The notes under the pieces: model-generated
Database searches by the model: none
The model's input: only the letters and a program-made list of their open reading frames with translations
What the model was told of the DNA's origin: nothing
Source of the DNA: Sphingobacterium sp. SGR-19
Lineage (GTDB): Bacteria > Bacteroidota > Bacteroidia > Sphingobacteriales > Sphingobacteriaceae
Direction of reading: 5' to 3'
DNA: 64,000 nt
Assembly (NCBI RefSeq): GCF_011043555.1
Contig: NZ_JAAKGS010000003.1
Span: 1 to 64,000, forward strand
Translations under genes and position numbers: made by a program
Part shown: piece after piece, positions 32,538 to 41,472 of the stretch
Position numbering within the stretch: position 1 is the stretch's first letter
Layout of the letters: every line of letters begins with the position of its first letter

Positions 32538-34187
32538 ATGATATTAACTAGCTTCCTTAATTTGAAATTAACGACAACTATATTAGTTACGTTGACACTT
32601 TTTACGCTATCAAGTTGTTCTAAAACAACGGAAACCGATACCATAACGCATAACAACATCAAATTAAACGTCCAAGTTCTCGGAATTACCGATATGAAGA
32701 CCAGCCAGTCTGTCAAATCAAAAGCAAGCAATAGCAGCCTGCATACCTCTCAAAAACCAGAGCTTATTTCAGAAAAAATCGTTTCCTGCCCGTCCTTCGA
32801 CACGCAGCTTTCGCTTCGACAAGAAAATATCGATGATGGGAATTCGGTAGTGCGGTCTCGAATGTCGGGTAGTAGAGCTTCTTCGGTCAAGGGATCCGCT
32901 GCTATGGAAAATGGCATCACTTATAGGTTATTGATCTACGAGGAAGATGGAACTTTTGTGAGTTCGACTCAGCTGACTGCTGACGGTCCTAGCGAGATAG
33001 CAATCCTTGGGGGCGAAACGTACAGTTGGTATGCGGTGTCTTATCACAACTCCGATCCCATTCCTGAAGTAGACAGCAATAATCCTATTTTGGATGTACC
33101 GGAAAATACAGATCTCTTATATGCCTCGGGCATCATAGAGGCTCCTACTCAGACGTCGGAAGAAAGCTTGTCCTTGGGTATTGTTTTTACCCATAAATAT
33201 GCCCGTATAGCGCTAGAGCTAAACACCATGGGCATGTTTGGAAATATGAACAATGTGGGACTTACTATATCAGGCGCCGCAGGGACAAAAGCCAACATAA
33301 ATTTAAAAGATGGATCATTATCTAACATTTCAGCGGATCCTGCCACACTAAGCTTCAACGATTTTGAAAATGTCGACCCCCTTTATGCTGATCGTAAGAT
33401 AGCCTATGTATATACGGCTGTAGAGAGTTTGATGGATTTAAAAGTAAATATCAACGCGTTAGATCTTGAGTTGGTCAACGGTACAAATCGTGTATTTTCC
33501 AATCTCGCGGAAAATCCCGCCGTATTCGAATTCAGCTTTACACCTCAAATAGGAGCAAGTTATACGGCGACCATGAATTTTATTGAATCATTTTTAACTG
33601 TCAATTCGACCAAGTTCGCTCGTACCAATCTTTATTATCAAGGCGGACATAACCCCTACCGTTTTCTTCCCACAAATGAACATACAGATGCGAGGAACAC
33701 CTATTTTGCGTTTCGCGGAGTTCTGCCCGGTCAATATGGGAACAGTTTAATTAGCGGGGATCCCTGCGCATTGGTATATCCCGAAGGCACCTGGAGAACA
33801 CCGGGATTTAACAACTTTATGATGATTGTTCCCGTATATCCTATAGAAACCTATAAAGTCGAAAATGGACTGGGTTATTTTGAGTACGAAGATACCCAAG
33901 GAACGGGTGCACCGTATCCGAGCGACAAATTACGTATTAACTTTAATGGGTATGGTACGGCAGTAACCGAAGTGAATGGCGAAATTGAAATTGATCTGAA
34001 CGACTCGTATGGAAAATCAGCAAACCTCTGGTCGACAAGTTCAGATGGTCTGGGAGGACTCGGTGTCTTCTATTATAACGGTGCCTCTGGGCTAGGTGAT
34101 AATATAAATAAAGAAATGATTGATTATCAAGGGACTGGACACGTACAAACTACTTTTAAGAACATACGATGTATTCGCGTGAGGTAA
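32538..34187 (+). CDS. Fimbrillin-like / FISUMP surface lipoprotein
   Basis: 549 residues. A lipoprotein signal with lipobox LSSC gives a lipidated Cys27. After a low-complexity stretch comes an Mfa-like fimbrillin domain (about 125-345: YRLLIYEEDGTFVSSTQL, SWYAVSYHNSDPIPEV, VFTHKYARIALEL). The C-terminal part (about 360-549) has YPEGTWRTPGFNNF and ends FKNIRCIRVR, as in FISUMP-type surface proteins. It is probably anchored to the outer membrane surface and used for adhesion or pilus assembly. A 51-residue gene follows in the same direction. Confidence 0.75.
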   Translation: MILTSFLNLKLTTTILVTLTLFTLSSCSKTTETDTITHNNIKLNVQVLGITDMKTSQSVKSKASNSSLHTSQKPELISEKIVSCPSFDTQLSLRQENIDDGNSVVRSRMSGSRASSVKGSAAMENGITYRLLIYEEDGTFVSSTQLTADGPSEIAILGGETYSWYAVSYHNSDPIPEVDSNNPILDVPENTDLLYASGIIEAPTQTSEESLSLGIVFTHKYARIALELNTMGMFGNMNNVGLTISGAAGTKANINLKDGSLSNISADPATLSFNDFENVDPLYADRKIAYVYTAVESLMDLKVNINALDLELVNGTNRVFSNLAENPAVFEFSFTPQIGASYTATMNFIESFLTVNSTKFARTNLYYQGGHNPYRFLPTNEHTDARNTYFAFRGVLPGQYGNSLISGDPCALVYPEGTWRTPGFNNFMMIVPVYPIETYKVENGLGYFEYEDTQGTGAPYPSDKLRINFNGYGTAVTEVNGEIEIDLNDSYGKSANLWSTSSDGLGGLGVFYYNGASGLGDNINKEMIDYQGTGHVQTTFKNIRCIRVR

Positions 34188-34212
34188 TTGAATTTTATAA
34201 ATAAGTTGATCA

Positions 34213-34368
34213 ATGAAACAAAATAAAAAAATTAAATACCAAGTTCCCACTATAGAGGTGGTTGAAATCGAAATGGAAAATGGCATTGCGGCGGATTCGA
34301 CAGCCGGTGAACTGCAAATTGACGACTGGCAGAACGGGGGATCGGAAGCGGACAACGTGGATTTTTAA
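34213..34368 (+). CDS. Small protein downstream of the fimbrillin-like gene
   Basis: 51 residues from an ATG 25 bases after the lipoprotein stop. The sequence has a basic start (KQNKKIKYQVPTIEVVEIEM), then ENGIAADS, then a glycine- and aspartate-rich end with DDWQNGGSEA. The PTIEV.E.....I..S layout resembles short peptides that commonly follow fimbrillin-type genes in Bacteroidota (recalled, not searched). No signal peptide. Probably co-transcribed; role unknown. Confidence 0.55.
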   Translation: MKQNKKIKYQVPTIEVVEIEMENGIAADSTAGELQIDDWQNGGSEADNVDF

Positions 34369-34380
34369 TCGTAATTTATA

Positions 34381-34437
34381 ACACCAGCTGTCCGTCGGCG
34401 AACAGCTACAGATATGAAAACGACATTGAATGCTTGA
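34381..34437 (+). pseudogene. NTF2-cassette scrap (leader piece and seven codons)
   Basis: ACACCAGCTGTCCGTCGGCG comes from the leader start, then the sequence jumps to CTACAGATATGAAAACGACA at the start codon and ends after MKTTLNA. Almost the whole cassette is deleted. Confidence 0.7.
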
Positions 34438-34566
34438 TAAGACAAATGATCACGATAAAACTTGTAAAGGTCAGGTATAGATAAATCTGTCATAGCACAA
34501 ACATAAAAAATTGTTCTTGCTTTATGAGCATCCTCACACCAACGTCTTGTCTAGAAAAATAAAGGT

Positions 34567-34606
34567 ACGCGGCCATCTGCGTTTTTTTGGCGTGGCGATG
34601 CGCCAC
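34567..34606. other. Two hairpins in the intergenic gap 34438-34745
   Basis: ACGC...GCGT followed by seven T looks like a terminator; GTGGCG ATG CGCCAC right after it is a perfect six-pair hairpin. No gene is recognisable in this gap. Confidence 0.35.
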
Positions 34607-34745
34607 CTTGACAGTCGGAATGGCTAATATATGCGAGATTTATTATAGAACATGTCGTTAGTAGTACCGGGATGTAAAAAGTCATCTATTTGTCAATATA
34701 TATCAATATGTCCTAAGGCGATATAAAAGGTACAGCTTTTGTCGT

Positions 34746-34823
34746 TATATCTGTACTTCATAATTTAGGTTTATAATTGGTTAGTTAGTTAAAATCCTGA
34801 GGTTCCCTGCCTCAGGATTTTTG
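34746..34823 (+). ncRNA. Repeated small-RNA-like element, copy D
   Basis: TATATCTG box (34746-34753), open arm identical to copy A, then a hairpin with stem CCTGAGG / CCTCAGG and loop TTCCCTG. Two base pairs are changed on both sides relative to copy A, so pairing is kept. A GGTACAGCTTTTGTC segment upstream is shared with the scrap at 50442. Confidence 0.55.
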
Positions 34824-35064
34824 TTTATTAACGAGCACAAGCTATCCGTCGGTGAATTGGCTTCCAGCTCAACTTTTTGGGGAACAAATTCCGTTATTTT
34901 ATACCTGTTGACTTCTTATGTTGTTATTTTTGATCGTGTGAAATTGGTAATATTTTGTAATTGATTTAAAATATATAAATGAAAACGCTATTAAAATTGG
35001 AAGAAGCTGAGATGTGTCGACATAGATTGACAAGCATTTACAAGAAAAATAAGTAACTTTATAT

Positions 35065-35646
35065 ATGCAATCATTTAATATGCATCCACTTTTTCAATAT
35101 ATAAACAGATATGCTACCATTTCCGAAGAAGATTTTAAGGTTTTAGTAACTCATTTTACCGAGAAAAAGATTAAAAAAAAACAATTTCTGCTTCAGGATG
35201 GAGCCATATGTAAACACATGGCCTTTATTGCTAAAGGTTCCATGCGTAAATACTATATTGACGAAAAGGGTGTTGACCATACTGTTGATTTATATATAGA
35301 AAACTGGTGGGCAGGAGACCGGGAAAGCTTTGTTAAACTCACTCCCAGCGTGTATAATATAGACGCGTGGCAAGACTGTGAACTACTTCTTCTTTCAAGG
35401 GAAAATGTATTAAAACTGCGTAATGAATGTCCCGCTTTTAATGAACTGACATTGAAACTGGATGAACAAAATATGATTGCGACGCAAAGAAGAATCACTT
35501 CTTCGATCAGTGCCACAGCGAAAAAACGCTATGAAGACTTTGTTGATTGTCATCCACATTTTGTCAGTCGTTTTCCTCAACACATCATCGCTTCCTACTT
35601 AGGTATTACAAAAGACACGCTAAGCCGTGTGAGGAAAAATTTATAG
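35065..35646 (+). CDS. Crp/Fnr family transcriptional regulator
   Basis: 193 residues; the second Met (35080) is an alternative start. The beta-roll domain has KKKQFLLQDGAICKHMAFIA and GSMRKYYID; the C-terminal helix-turn-helix is QHIIASYLGITKDTLSRVRK. It is the same subfamily as the 13237 protein (WWAGDRESF versus WWASDLDSF). A TAGACA/TGTCTA palindrome overlaps its stop codon. Pirin and a luciferase-like oxidoreductase lie downstream and are the likely targets. Confidence 0.9.
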   Translation: MQSFNMHPLFQYINRYATISEEDFKVLVTHFTEKKIKKKQFLLQDGAICKHMAFIAKGSMRKYYIDEKGVDHTVDLYIENWWAGDRESFVKLTPSVYNIDAWQDCELLLLSRENVLKLRNECPAFNELTLKLDEQNMIATQRRITSSISATAKKRYEDFVDCHPHFVSRFPQHIIASYLGITKDTLSRVRKNL

Positions 35647-35657
35647 ACATTTGTCTA
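35644..35657. promoter_or_regulatory. Crp/Fnr-type palindromic operator
   Basis: TAGACA-TT-TGTCTA, six-base perfect arms, overlapping the TAG stop of the Crp/Fnr gene, exactly as the palindrome at 13818 overlaps the stop of its paralog. Confidence 0.5.
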
Positions 35658-35786
35658 CGACTTTTGTTTTCTTTTTGATGCACTTTTGAAGTATCAAATA
35701 CACCTCTTAGAAAACGAAGAGAAATTGGATACAATAAATCTGGAATTATAATTGATAGCTAGGTGTAAACCTTAAAAACAACAACT

Positions 35787-35849
35787 ATGGAAACATCTGT
35801 TGCAGACGTAAAACTTAGGGTATCCCACACGGAAGTAGATCATAAGTAG
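35787..35849 (+). pseudogene. Short open frame before pirin, probable relic
   Basis: 20 codons (METSVADVKLRVSHTEVDHK), then TAG; the same frame continues for 29 codons (EEVARFEKNVARSS). It looks like the start of a gene cut by a stop and a deletion. Family not recognised. Confidence 0.3.
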
Positions 35850-35931
35850 ACGGAAGAGGTGGCGCGTTTTGAAAAAAATGTTGCAAGAAGCAGTATTTTA
35901 AAAAAAAGAACTATTATAAAAATATATTATT

Positions 35932-36846
35932 ATGCTTGATATTGTTATAGAAGCCCGGCAAGCCGAACTTTCCGCAGGATTTACTGTTAAGCGGATTTTG
36001 CCTTACAGACTTAGGAGGATGATCGGCCCTTTTATCTTTATGGATCATGGAGGTCCTGTGAATATACCGGTCGCCCCCACCAGCAGTCTTGATGTATTAC
36101 CTCATCCGCATATCGGTCTTTCGACAGTCAGTTATTTGTTTAGCGGCAATGTGACCCATAGGGATAGTCTCGGTGTAGAGCAGGTTATAAAACCCGGAGA
36201 GGTTAACTGGATGACCGCTGGTAAAGGTATTACACATAGCGAACGTTTCGAAGATCCGGCTATGCTGGCTGGTGGCGGACTGGAAATGATTCAAACATGG
36301 GTGGCACTTCCCGAAAAGGATGAAGAAAGCGATCCTTCTTTTGAAAATTACCAACCGGAACAATTGCCAATTTTTACAGATTCAGGTGTTTGGATGCGCC
36401 TGATTGCAGGTGATGCTTATGGATTGAAAAGTACTGTAAAAACACATTCTCCCTTATTTTATGTACATGTTGTGCTAGAGCCAGGTATTCGTTTTGGTTT
36501 ACCAAAAGGTCATAGTGAACGAGGTGCATACATTGTTCGAGGTAGCGTTGAAGTTAGCGGGACTACTTACAAACCAGGGCAGCTGTTGGTGTTTACCAAA
36601 GGAGTTGACCCATTGATTATAGCGAAAGAACCAGCTACGCTGATGATGCTTGGTGGCGAACATCTGGGAGACCGGTATATCTGGTGGAATTTTGTTTCCA
36701 GTCGAAAAGACAGGATTGAGCAGGCGAAGGAGGATTGGAAACAGGGACGTATCGATTTACCCCCAATGGATAATGAAGAATATGTACCCTTGCCCGAAGA
36801 CAAAAGTAAACCTGGAGGAGGGCCACCACCCAATGCTCTTTCCTGA
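35932..36846 (+). CDS. Pirin family protein
   Basis: 304 residues, two cupin domains. The metal-binding residues of the N-terminal cupin are visible: His/His in LPHPHIG, His in VTHRD and His/Glu in GITHSER. Pirins can be iron-dependent quercetinases or redox sensors. The C-terminal cupin and a WWNFVSSRKDRI motif complete the family length. Its end is proline- and glycine-rich (GGGPPPN). Follows the Crp/Fnr gene and precedes a luciferase-like oxidoreductase by 48 bases. Confidence 0.93.
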   Translation: MLDIVIEARQAELSAGFTVKRILPYRLRRMIGPFIFMDHGGPVNIPVAPTSSLDVLPHPHIGLSTVSYLFSGNVTHRDSLGVEQVIKPGEVNWMTAGKGITHSERFEDPAMLAGGGLEMIQTWVALPEKDEESDPSFENYQPEQLPIFTDSGVWMRLIAGDAYGLKSTVKTHSPLFYVHVVLEPGIRFGLPKGHSERGAYIVRGSVEVSGTTYKPGQLLVFTKGVDPLIIAKEPATLMMLGGEHLGDRYIWWNFVSSRKDRIEQAKEDWKQGRIDLPPMDNEEYVPLPEDKSKPGGGPPPNALS

Positions 36847-36894
36847 ACAAAAAATTAGTAAAGGGTATATATCAATAATTAAAATCAAGAAAAA

Positions 36895-37920
36895 ATGGAA
36901 ATAGGAATCGATAGTTTTGCATCTGCTATGTACGGCAGCAAAACACTGACCAGTGTCGATGCCATGGAGCAGTTACTGGACAGGATTGTACAGGCCGATA
37001 AAGCAGGCCTTGCCGTTTACGGGATTGGAGAACATCATAAAAAAGAATTTCTTGATTCGGCTCCTGCAGTGATACTTGCTGCCGCTGCAGCGAGAACAAA
37101 AAACATACGCCTCACCAGTGCGGTTACGGTTTTGAGCACCTCAGATCCGGTAAGAGTGTATCAGAACTTTGCTACGCTCGACCTGATATCCAAAGGTCGG
37201 GCTGAGCTTGTTGTGGGTAGAGGTTCGGCCATAGAATCTTATCCACTATTTGGTTTTCATCTGAATGATTATGATGAACTGTTTGAAGAGAAACTGGAAC
37301 TTTTATTGCAGATACGTGAACATGAATTCGTTACCTGGTCTGGTAAATTCAGGCCGTCTTTACAAAATCAACCTGTTTATCCCAGAGCAATTCAAGAAGA
37401 ATTTCCTGTTTGGCTTGGTGTTGGAGGAACTCCCGAATCATTTGTCAGGGCAGGATCTCTCGGGTTGCCATTGATGATTGCAGTAATTGGTGGAGAAACA
37501 GCAAATTTTCGTCCGCTGGTTGATTTGTATCGAGAGGCGGGAAAAAGAGCTGGTTTTGAACCGGAGCAGCTAAAGGTGGGTTTACATTCTCCGGGTTATG
37601 TGGCTGCAACGGATGAGGAAGCGATTGCAAATTACTATCCCGGTTATGCGCAACTTTGGACTAAAGTTGGCAGAGAACGTGGCTGGCCTCCAGTAACCAA
37701 AGATCGTTTTGATACATTGGTCGCACCTAAAGGTGTGTTGGCTGTGGGGGGACCGGAACAGGTGGCTACAAAACTATTAAGACATAGCGAGGCATTAGGT
37801 GGTGTTGACCGATTTACTTTTCAGATGGACAATGCCGGTCTTACACATGAACAGCTCTTACGCTCCATAGAATTAATTGGCAAAGAAGTTATTCCGAGAG
37901 TTAGAATGTTCACGCGGTAA
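36895..37920 (+). CDS. LLM class flavin-dependent oxidoreductase
   Basis: 341 residues, TIM-barrel of the bacterial-luciferase type. Visible features are the N-terminal EIGIDSFAS strand, GIGEHHKKEFLDSAPAV (His-His of the family), LTSAVTVLSTSDPVRVYQ and GRAELVVGRGS. It uses reduced flavin to oxidise an unknown organic substrate. Operon partner of pirin; a different member of the same superfamily is at 56812. Confidence 0.9.
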   Translation: MEIGIDSFASAMYGSKTLTSVDAMEQLLDRIVQADKAGLAVYGIGEHHKKEFLDSAPAVILAAAAARTKNIRLTSAVTVLSTSDPVRVYQNFATLDLISKGRAELVVGRGSAIESYPLFGFHLNDYDELFEEKLELLLQIREHEFVTWSGKFRPSLQNQPVYPRAIQEEFPVWLGVGGTPESFVRAGSLGLPLMIAVIGGETANFRPLVDLYREAGKRAGFEPEQLKVGLHSPGYVAATDEEAIANYYPGYAQLWTKVGRERGWPPVTKDRFDTLVAPKGVLAVGGPEQVATKLLRHSEALGGVDRFTFQMDNAGLTHEQLLRSIELIGKEVIPRVRMFTR

Positions 37921-38086
37921 TAACCTCCTGTACCTTTTTCGGGTTTGAAATTGATTGTAAAAATTGGCGTATTACCTTTTCGCTTGTGATGCCACACTCC
38001 CCATCAGAAACTGAACAAGTCTAAAGCATATCTTATGATATATAAAAGTAAAATAGTATAAGCAGTTGATGGATTATATAAACCAA

Positions 38087-38617
38087 ATGAAAGTAACGAT
38101 AAGACAAGAATAACCACAAGATTTCAGGATCGTATTCAAACTGATAGAAAAAGCTTTCGAATCCGTCGAGTTTAGTGATCATAAAGAACAGTTTTTAGTG
38201 GAACGCTTGAGAAAGTCGAACGCCTTTATTCCTGAACTGTCCATGGTTGCGGAAGTTGACGGTAGACTCGCCGGGCATATTTTGGTGACGAAACTGAAAA
38301 TAAAAAATGATCGACATGAATTTGACTCATTAGCTCTTGCGCCAGTTTCCGTCCTTCCAGAGTACCAAGGCAAAGGAATTGGTGGAATGCTGATCGAAGA
38401 GGTTCACATAAAGGCAAGAGACTTAGGACATCATTCTATCGTTTTACTCGGACACGAAAAATACTATCCGAAATTTGGTTATAAACAAGCTGATTATTTC
38501 GGAATTGAATTGCCTTTTGATGTACCAAAAGAGAATTGCATGGCAATCGAATTGACAAAAGATGGACTTGCTGGAGTTAGCGGGACAGTTGAATATCCGA
38601 AGGAGTTCTATGAATAG
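38087..38617 (+). pseudogene. GNAT N-acetyltransferase with an in-frame stop at codon 9
   Basis: Reading from the ATG at 38087 gives MKVTIRQE, TAA (38111-38113), PQDFRIVFKLIEKAF and then the full YhbS-like acetyltransferase including EYQGKGIGGMLIEEV and YYPKFGYKQADYFGI. Everything except the single stop is intact and in one frame. A GTG start at 38198 would give a 139-residue protein lacking the first strand and helix. Confidence 0.75.
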
Positions 38618-38694
38618 TAAAGCGACCATTAGCGAGTAAACTTCTTTGCAAAATGGACAGGAGGTTCTTATCAATTATTTTCTTTTGACTAAAA

Positions 38695-38707
38695 AGACCG
38701 ATTGGTT
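38695..38707. promoter_or_regulatory. TetR (NemR-like) operator, copy 1
   Basis: AGACCGATTGGTT, with ACC-N4-GGT symmetry, 43 bases before the TetR start. The same 13 bases recur at 39366. NemR-type repressors bind AGACC-N4-GGTCT, so autoregulation is likely. Confidence 0.65.
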
Positions 38708-38749
38708 CATTTTTTTTATCTTTACGTCGTTTTGCATCAATATGTTTTT

Positions 38750-39346
38750 ATGAAAATGTCAAAGTCAGAAAACACAAAACAATTCATTGTTGAAAAAACT
38801 GCATTCGTGTTCAACATAAAAGGATATGCTGGCACTTCAATGAATGATATCATGAACGTCACCGGTCTTTCAAAAGGTTGTATATACGGTAATTTTGCGA
38901 ATAAAGACGAAATTGCTTTAGCTGCTTTTGATTACAATCACAATAAGGTAAACGAACATATGAAAAGGAGAATTTCGGCAACCGATTATTCCATTGAGCG
39001 ATTGTTGGTATATCCGAATACATATAGAAACTATTTTAGATATTCATATCTGCAGGCGGGCTGTCCTATTCTCAACACCTCTACGGAAGCAGATGACACT
39101 CATCCGCGATTAAAAGAAAGAGCGGTAAAAGCACTGGATTTTTGGAAGGCATCTATAGAAAACCAAATAAAACGTGGCATTGTGAGGAAGGAAATTAAGG
39201 ACGATACTGACCCCGCAGAAATAGCAGTAGTGATGATCTCCATGATTGAAGGCGCTTTTATGCACGCAAAAGTTACTAATAGAACAAAAGAATTGAAAAT
39301 AGCAATGGAGTTTTTAGAAAAATTAATTATAGGCTTAAAAGCATAA
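38750..39346 (+). CDS. TetR family transcriptional regulator
   Basis: 198 residues from the ATG at 38750; the frame is open upstream to 38702 but the operator-proximal part is unlikely to be coding. The DNA-binding domain is complete (FNIKGYAGTSMNDIMNVTGL, SKGCIYGNFANKDEI). The ligand domain has a conserved Cys in YLQAGCPILN, as in NemR-like repressors that sense electrophiles or aldehydes. It is likely to repress itself and the downstream genes through the two identical operators. Confidence 0.9.
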   Translation: MKMSKSENTKQFIVEKTAFVFNIKGYAGTSMNDIMNVTGLSKGCIYGNFANKDEIALAAFDYNHNKVNEHMKRRISATDYSIERLLVYPNTYRNYFRYSYLQAGCPILNTSTEADDTHPRLKERAVKALDFWKASIENQIKRGIVRKEIKDDTDPAEIAVVMISMIEGAFMHAKVTNRTKELKIAMEFLEKLIIGLKA

Positions 39347-39365
39347 TTTTTTTTTACTCTAAAAA

Positions 39366-39378
39366 AGACCGATTGGTT
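39366..39378. promoter_or_regulatory. TetR (NemR-like) operator, copy 2
   Basis: Identical AGACCGATTGGTT, 29 bases before the start of the GNAT-DinB gene, so this gene and perhaps the SDR behind it are in the TetR regulon. Confidence 0.65.
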
Positions 39379-39406
39379 TATTTAAATACAATTTTGAGAA
39401 GTTGAA

Positions 39407-40384
39407 ATGAGAATTATAAAATACAGACCTCAATACCAAAAGTATTTTGAGCAACTAAACAGAGCCTGGATAGAAAAATACTTTCAAATGGAACAGATGG
39501 ATGAAATTTTACTGTCAAATCCTACAGATACTATTCTGAAAGACGGCGGACAAATATTTTTCGTCGAGCATCAAAATCAAATCATCGGAACAGTGGCTTT
39601 GGTATTCATCTCTAAGGATGTCTACGAATTGGCTAAAATGGCTGTTGACGAACGGTTTCGGAGTCTAGGCGCTGGAGGATTGCTTTGCAGGACAGCTATT
39701 GAGGAGGCTAGAAAACTGAATGCTAGGAAACTGATTTTATTTACTAATTCGAGTTTAAAAACTGCAATCAGGATTTATCATAAATTCGGTTTTAAAGATG
39801 TACATCTTGACGGACAAGAATACAGCCGTGCCGATATCAAAATGGAACTTTTATTGGAAGCGCAACCTTTTATAAAATGGTTCGACAAGACATTTGATTT
39901 CAACTTTGATGCAGAGCAGTTCTCCGATTTGTTAGAATGCTTGGAAGAAAACTCTTCCCGAGTTCCCGAACTAATAAATGGAATACCCGATCTGCAATTA
40001 AATACCAAACGTATTGGAAAATGGTCGATAAAAGAACATATAGGCCATTTGTTGATATTAGAGCCGTTGTGGCAAAGAAGATTTTCGGAAATAAAGGAGA
40101 ATAAGATAGGAATGTCCCCCGCAGATCTGAACAACAGGGCGACAGATGAGGCGGTATTCAATCAATACGGTATAGAAAAAATAATAACAGATTTTCAACA
40201 ACAACGAAAGCATACTATTAGACTTTTGAAAAGCTTCAGTAAAGAGGATTTACATAATAGTCTGTATCATCCCAGATTAAATCAACCCATGCGTATCGTT
40301 GATCTGATGTATTTTGTTGGTGAACATGATGAACATCACTGTAACGTGATATTAAAAATCCGCAATGATTTAATTAATCTTTAA
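39407..40384 (+). CDS. GNAT acetyltransferase - DinB fusion protein
   Basis: 325 residues with two domains. Residues 1-150 are a GNAT fold (VYELAKMAVDERFRSLGAGG, TAIRIYHKFGFKDVHL). Residues about 165-325 are a four-helix DinB/DUF664-like domain with the three metal-binding His visible: KWSIKEHIGHLL, and VGEHDEHH near the C-terminus. DinB domains are often thiol-dependent transferases or hydrolases. The fusion suggests a two-step modification of a toxic small molecule (inference). Operator upstream; SDR gene 15 bases downstream. Confidence 0.88.
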   Translation: MRIIKYRPQYQKYFEQLNRAWIEKYFQMEQMDEILLSNPTDTILKDGGQIFFVEHQNQIIGTVALVFISKDVYELAKMAVDERFRSLGAGGLLCRTAIEEARKLNARKLILFTNSSLKTAIRIYHKFGFKDVHLDGQEYSRADIKMELLLEAQPFIKWFDKTFDFNFDAEQFSDLLECLEENSSRVPELINGIPDLQLNTKRIGKWSIKEHIGHLLILEPLWQRRFSEIKENKIGMSPADLNNRATDEAVFNQYGIEKIITDFQQQRKHTIRLLKSFSKEDLHNSLYHPRLNQPMRIVDLMYFVGEHDEHHCNVILKIRNDLINL

Positions 40385-40399
40385 ACTTCCCCATCATAT

Positions 40400-41167
40400 A
40401 TGCAAACAGAAAAAAACATCGCTTATAAAACAATGTTGATAACAGGCGCGAGCCGTGGCATTGGAGCGGCTACCGCTTTGCTTGCTGCCAAAAAAGGTTA
40501 TGTAGTAGCGGTAAATTATAATAAGAACAAAGAAGCAGCAGCAAAAGTTGTTGACACCATTAAGCAACAAGGAGGTTTGGCTAAAGCATTTCGGGCAGAT
40601 GTCTCCAAAGAAGAAGAAATCGTCCGGTTATTTGAAGACGTTGATGCTGAGTTTGGCAATTTAACATCATTAGTCAATAATGCGGGAATACTGGAACAGC
40701 AATCCCGGTTAGAAAATATAACCCGACAAAGATTGCAGCGAATATTTGAAGCCAACACATGGAGTACATTTTTGTGCTGCAAGGAGGCAATCAAAAGGAT
40801 GTCACCCAAATACGGGGGAAACGGAGGGACTATTGTAAATGTTTCTTCTATCGCGTCCAGAACCGGATCTCCCTTTGAATATATTGATTACGCTGCATCC
40901 AAAGGAGCTGTGGATGCCATGACTATAGGACTGGCTAAGGAATTAGCTGATGAAAATATTCGTGTAAATGCTGTTCGTCCTGCATTTATTTATACTGACA
41001 TCCACTCGGACGGAGGCGAACCTAACAGGATTGAGCGGATAAAAGAAACAATCCCATTGAAAAGAGGCGGATTGGCAAGCGAAGTGGCGGAAGCTATTCT
41101 CTGGTTGGCTTCTGAACAATCCTCTTATTCAACAGGGGTATTTATTGATGTCACAGGGGGTCGTTAA
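40400..41167 (+). CDS. SDR family oxidoreductase
   Basis: 255 residues. Classical SDR: TGASRGIG (15-22), VNNAG, active-site Ser150, Tyr164 and Lys168 (YIDYAASKGA), and C-terminal GVFIDVTGGR. NADP-preferring (Asn-Tyr-Asn after beta-2). Substrate unknown. Probably in one transcript with the GNAT-DinB gene. Confidence 0.93.
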   Translation: MQTEKNIAYKTMLITGASRGIGAATALLAAKKGYVVAVNYNKNKEAAAKVVDTIKQQGGLAKAFRADVSKEEEIVRLFEDVDAEFGNLTSLVNNAGILEQQSRLENITRQRLQRIFEANTWSTFLCCKEAIKRMSPKYGGNGGTIVNVSSIASRTGSPFEYIDYAASKGAVDAMTIGLAKELADENIRVNAVRPAFIYTDIHSDGGEPNRIERIKETIPLKRGGLASEVAEAILWLASEQSSYSTGVFIDVTGGR

Positions 41168-41308
41168 ACAGTCGTCTTTCAAAAATTAAACGTAAAACAA
41201 TGCATACAGAAGATAAAATGGTCAGCATCCTGAAATCCCACCGAGTACCGAGGAAAGGTTATCGTTTTGATTGATGAATCATTGCTCGTAGAGGCCATGA
41301 ATGACACG

Positions 41309-41330
41309 AAGCCTGCAAATGCAGGCCTCG
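41309..41330. terminator. Hairpin after the SDR gene
   Basis: GCCTGC AAAT GCAGGC core with flanking CGA/TCG, the same core as the NTF2-cassette terminator but without a T-run. The gap 41168-41472 contains no recognisable gene. Confidence 0.4.
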
Positions 41331-41400
41331 ATGTTCTTCTACATTCGCTAAATAAAAAATCTCTGTCTATATTTGGTCGGCAAGAATTTTTAAATTTAGA

Positions 41401-41438
41401 AAAAAGGCCTGCAGTCTCTTGACTAGCAGGCTCTTTTT
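41401..41438. terminator. Terminator between convergent SDR and lipoprotein genes
   Basis: AAAAAGGCCTGC and GCAGGCTCTTTTT pair around a 13-base loop; A-run and T-run on both sides make it work in either direction. Confidence 0.7.
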
Positions 41439-41472
41439 GGAAAAATGTCTGTTTGACTTATTCGATTTATAT

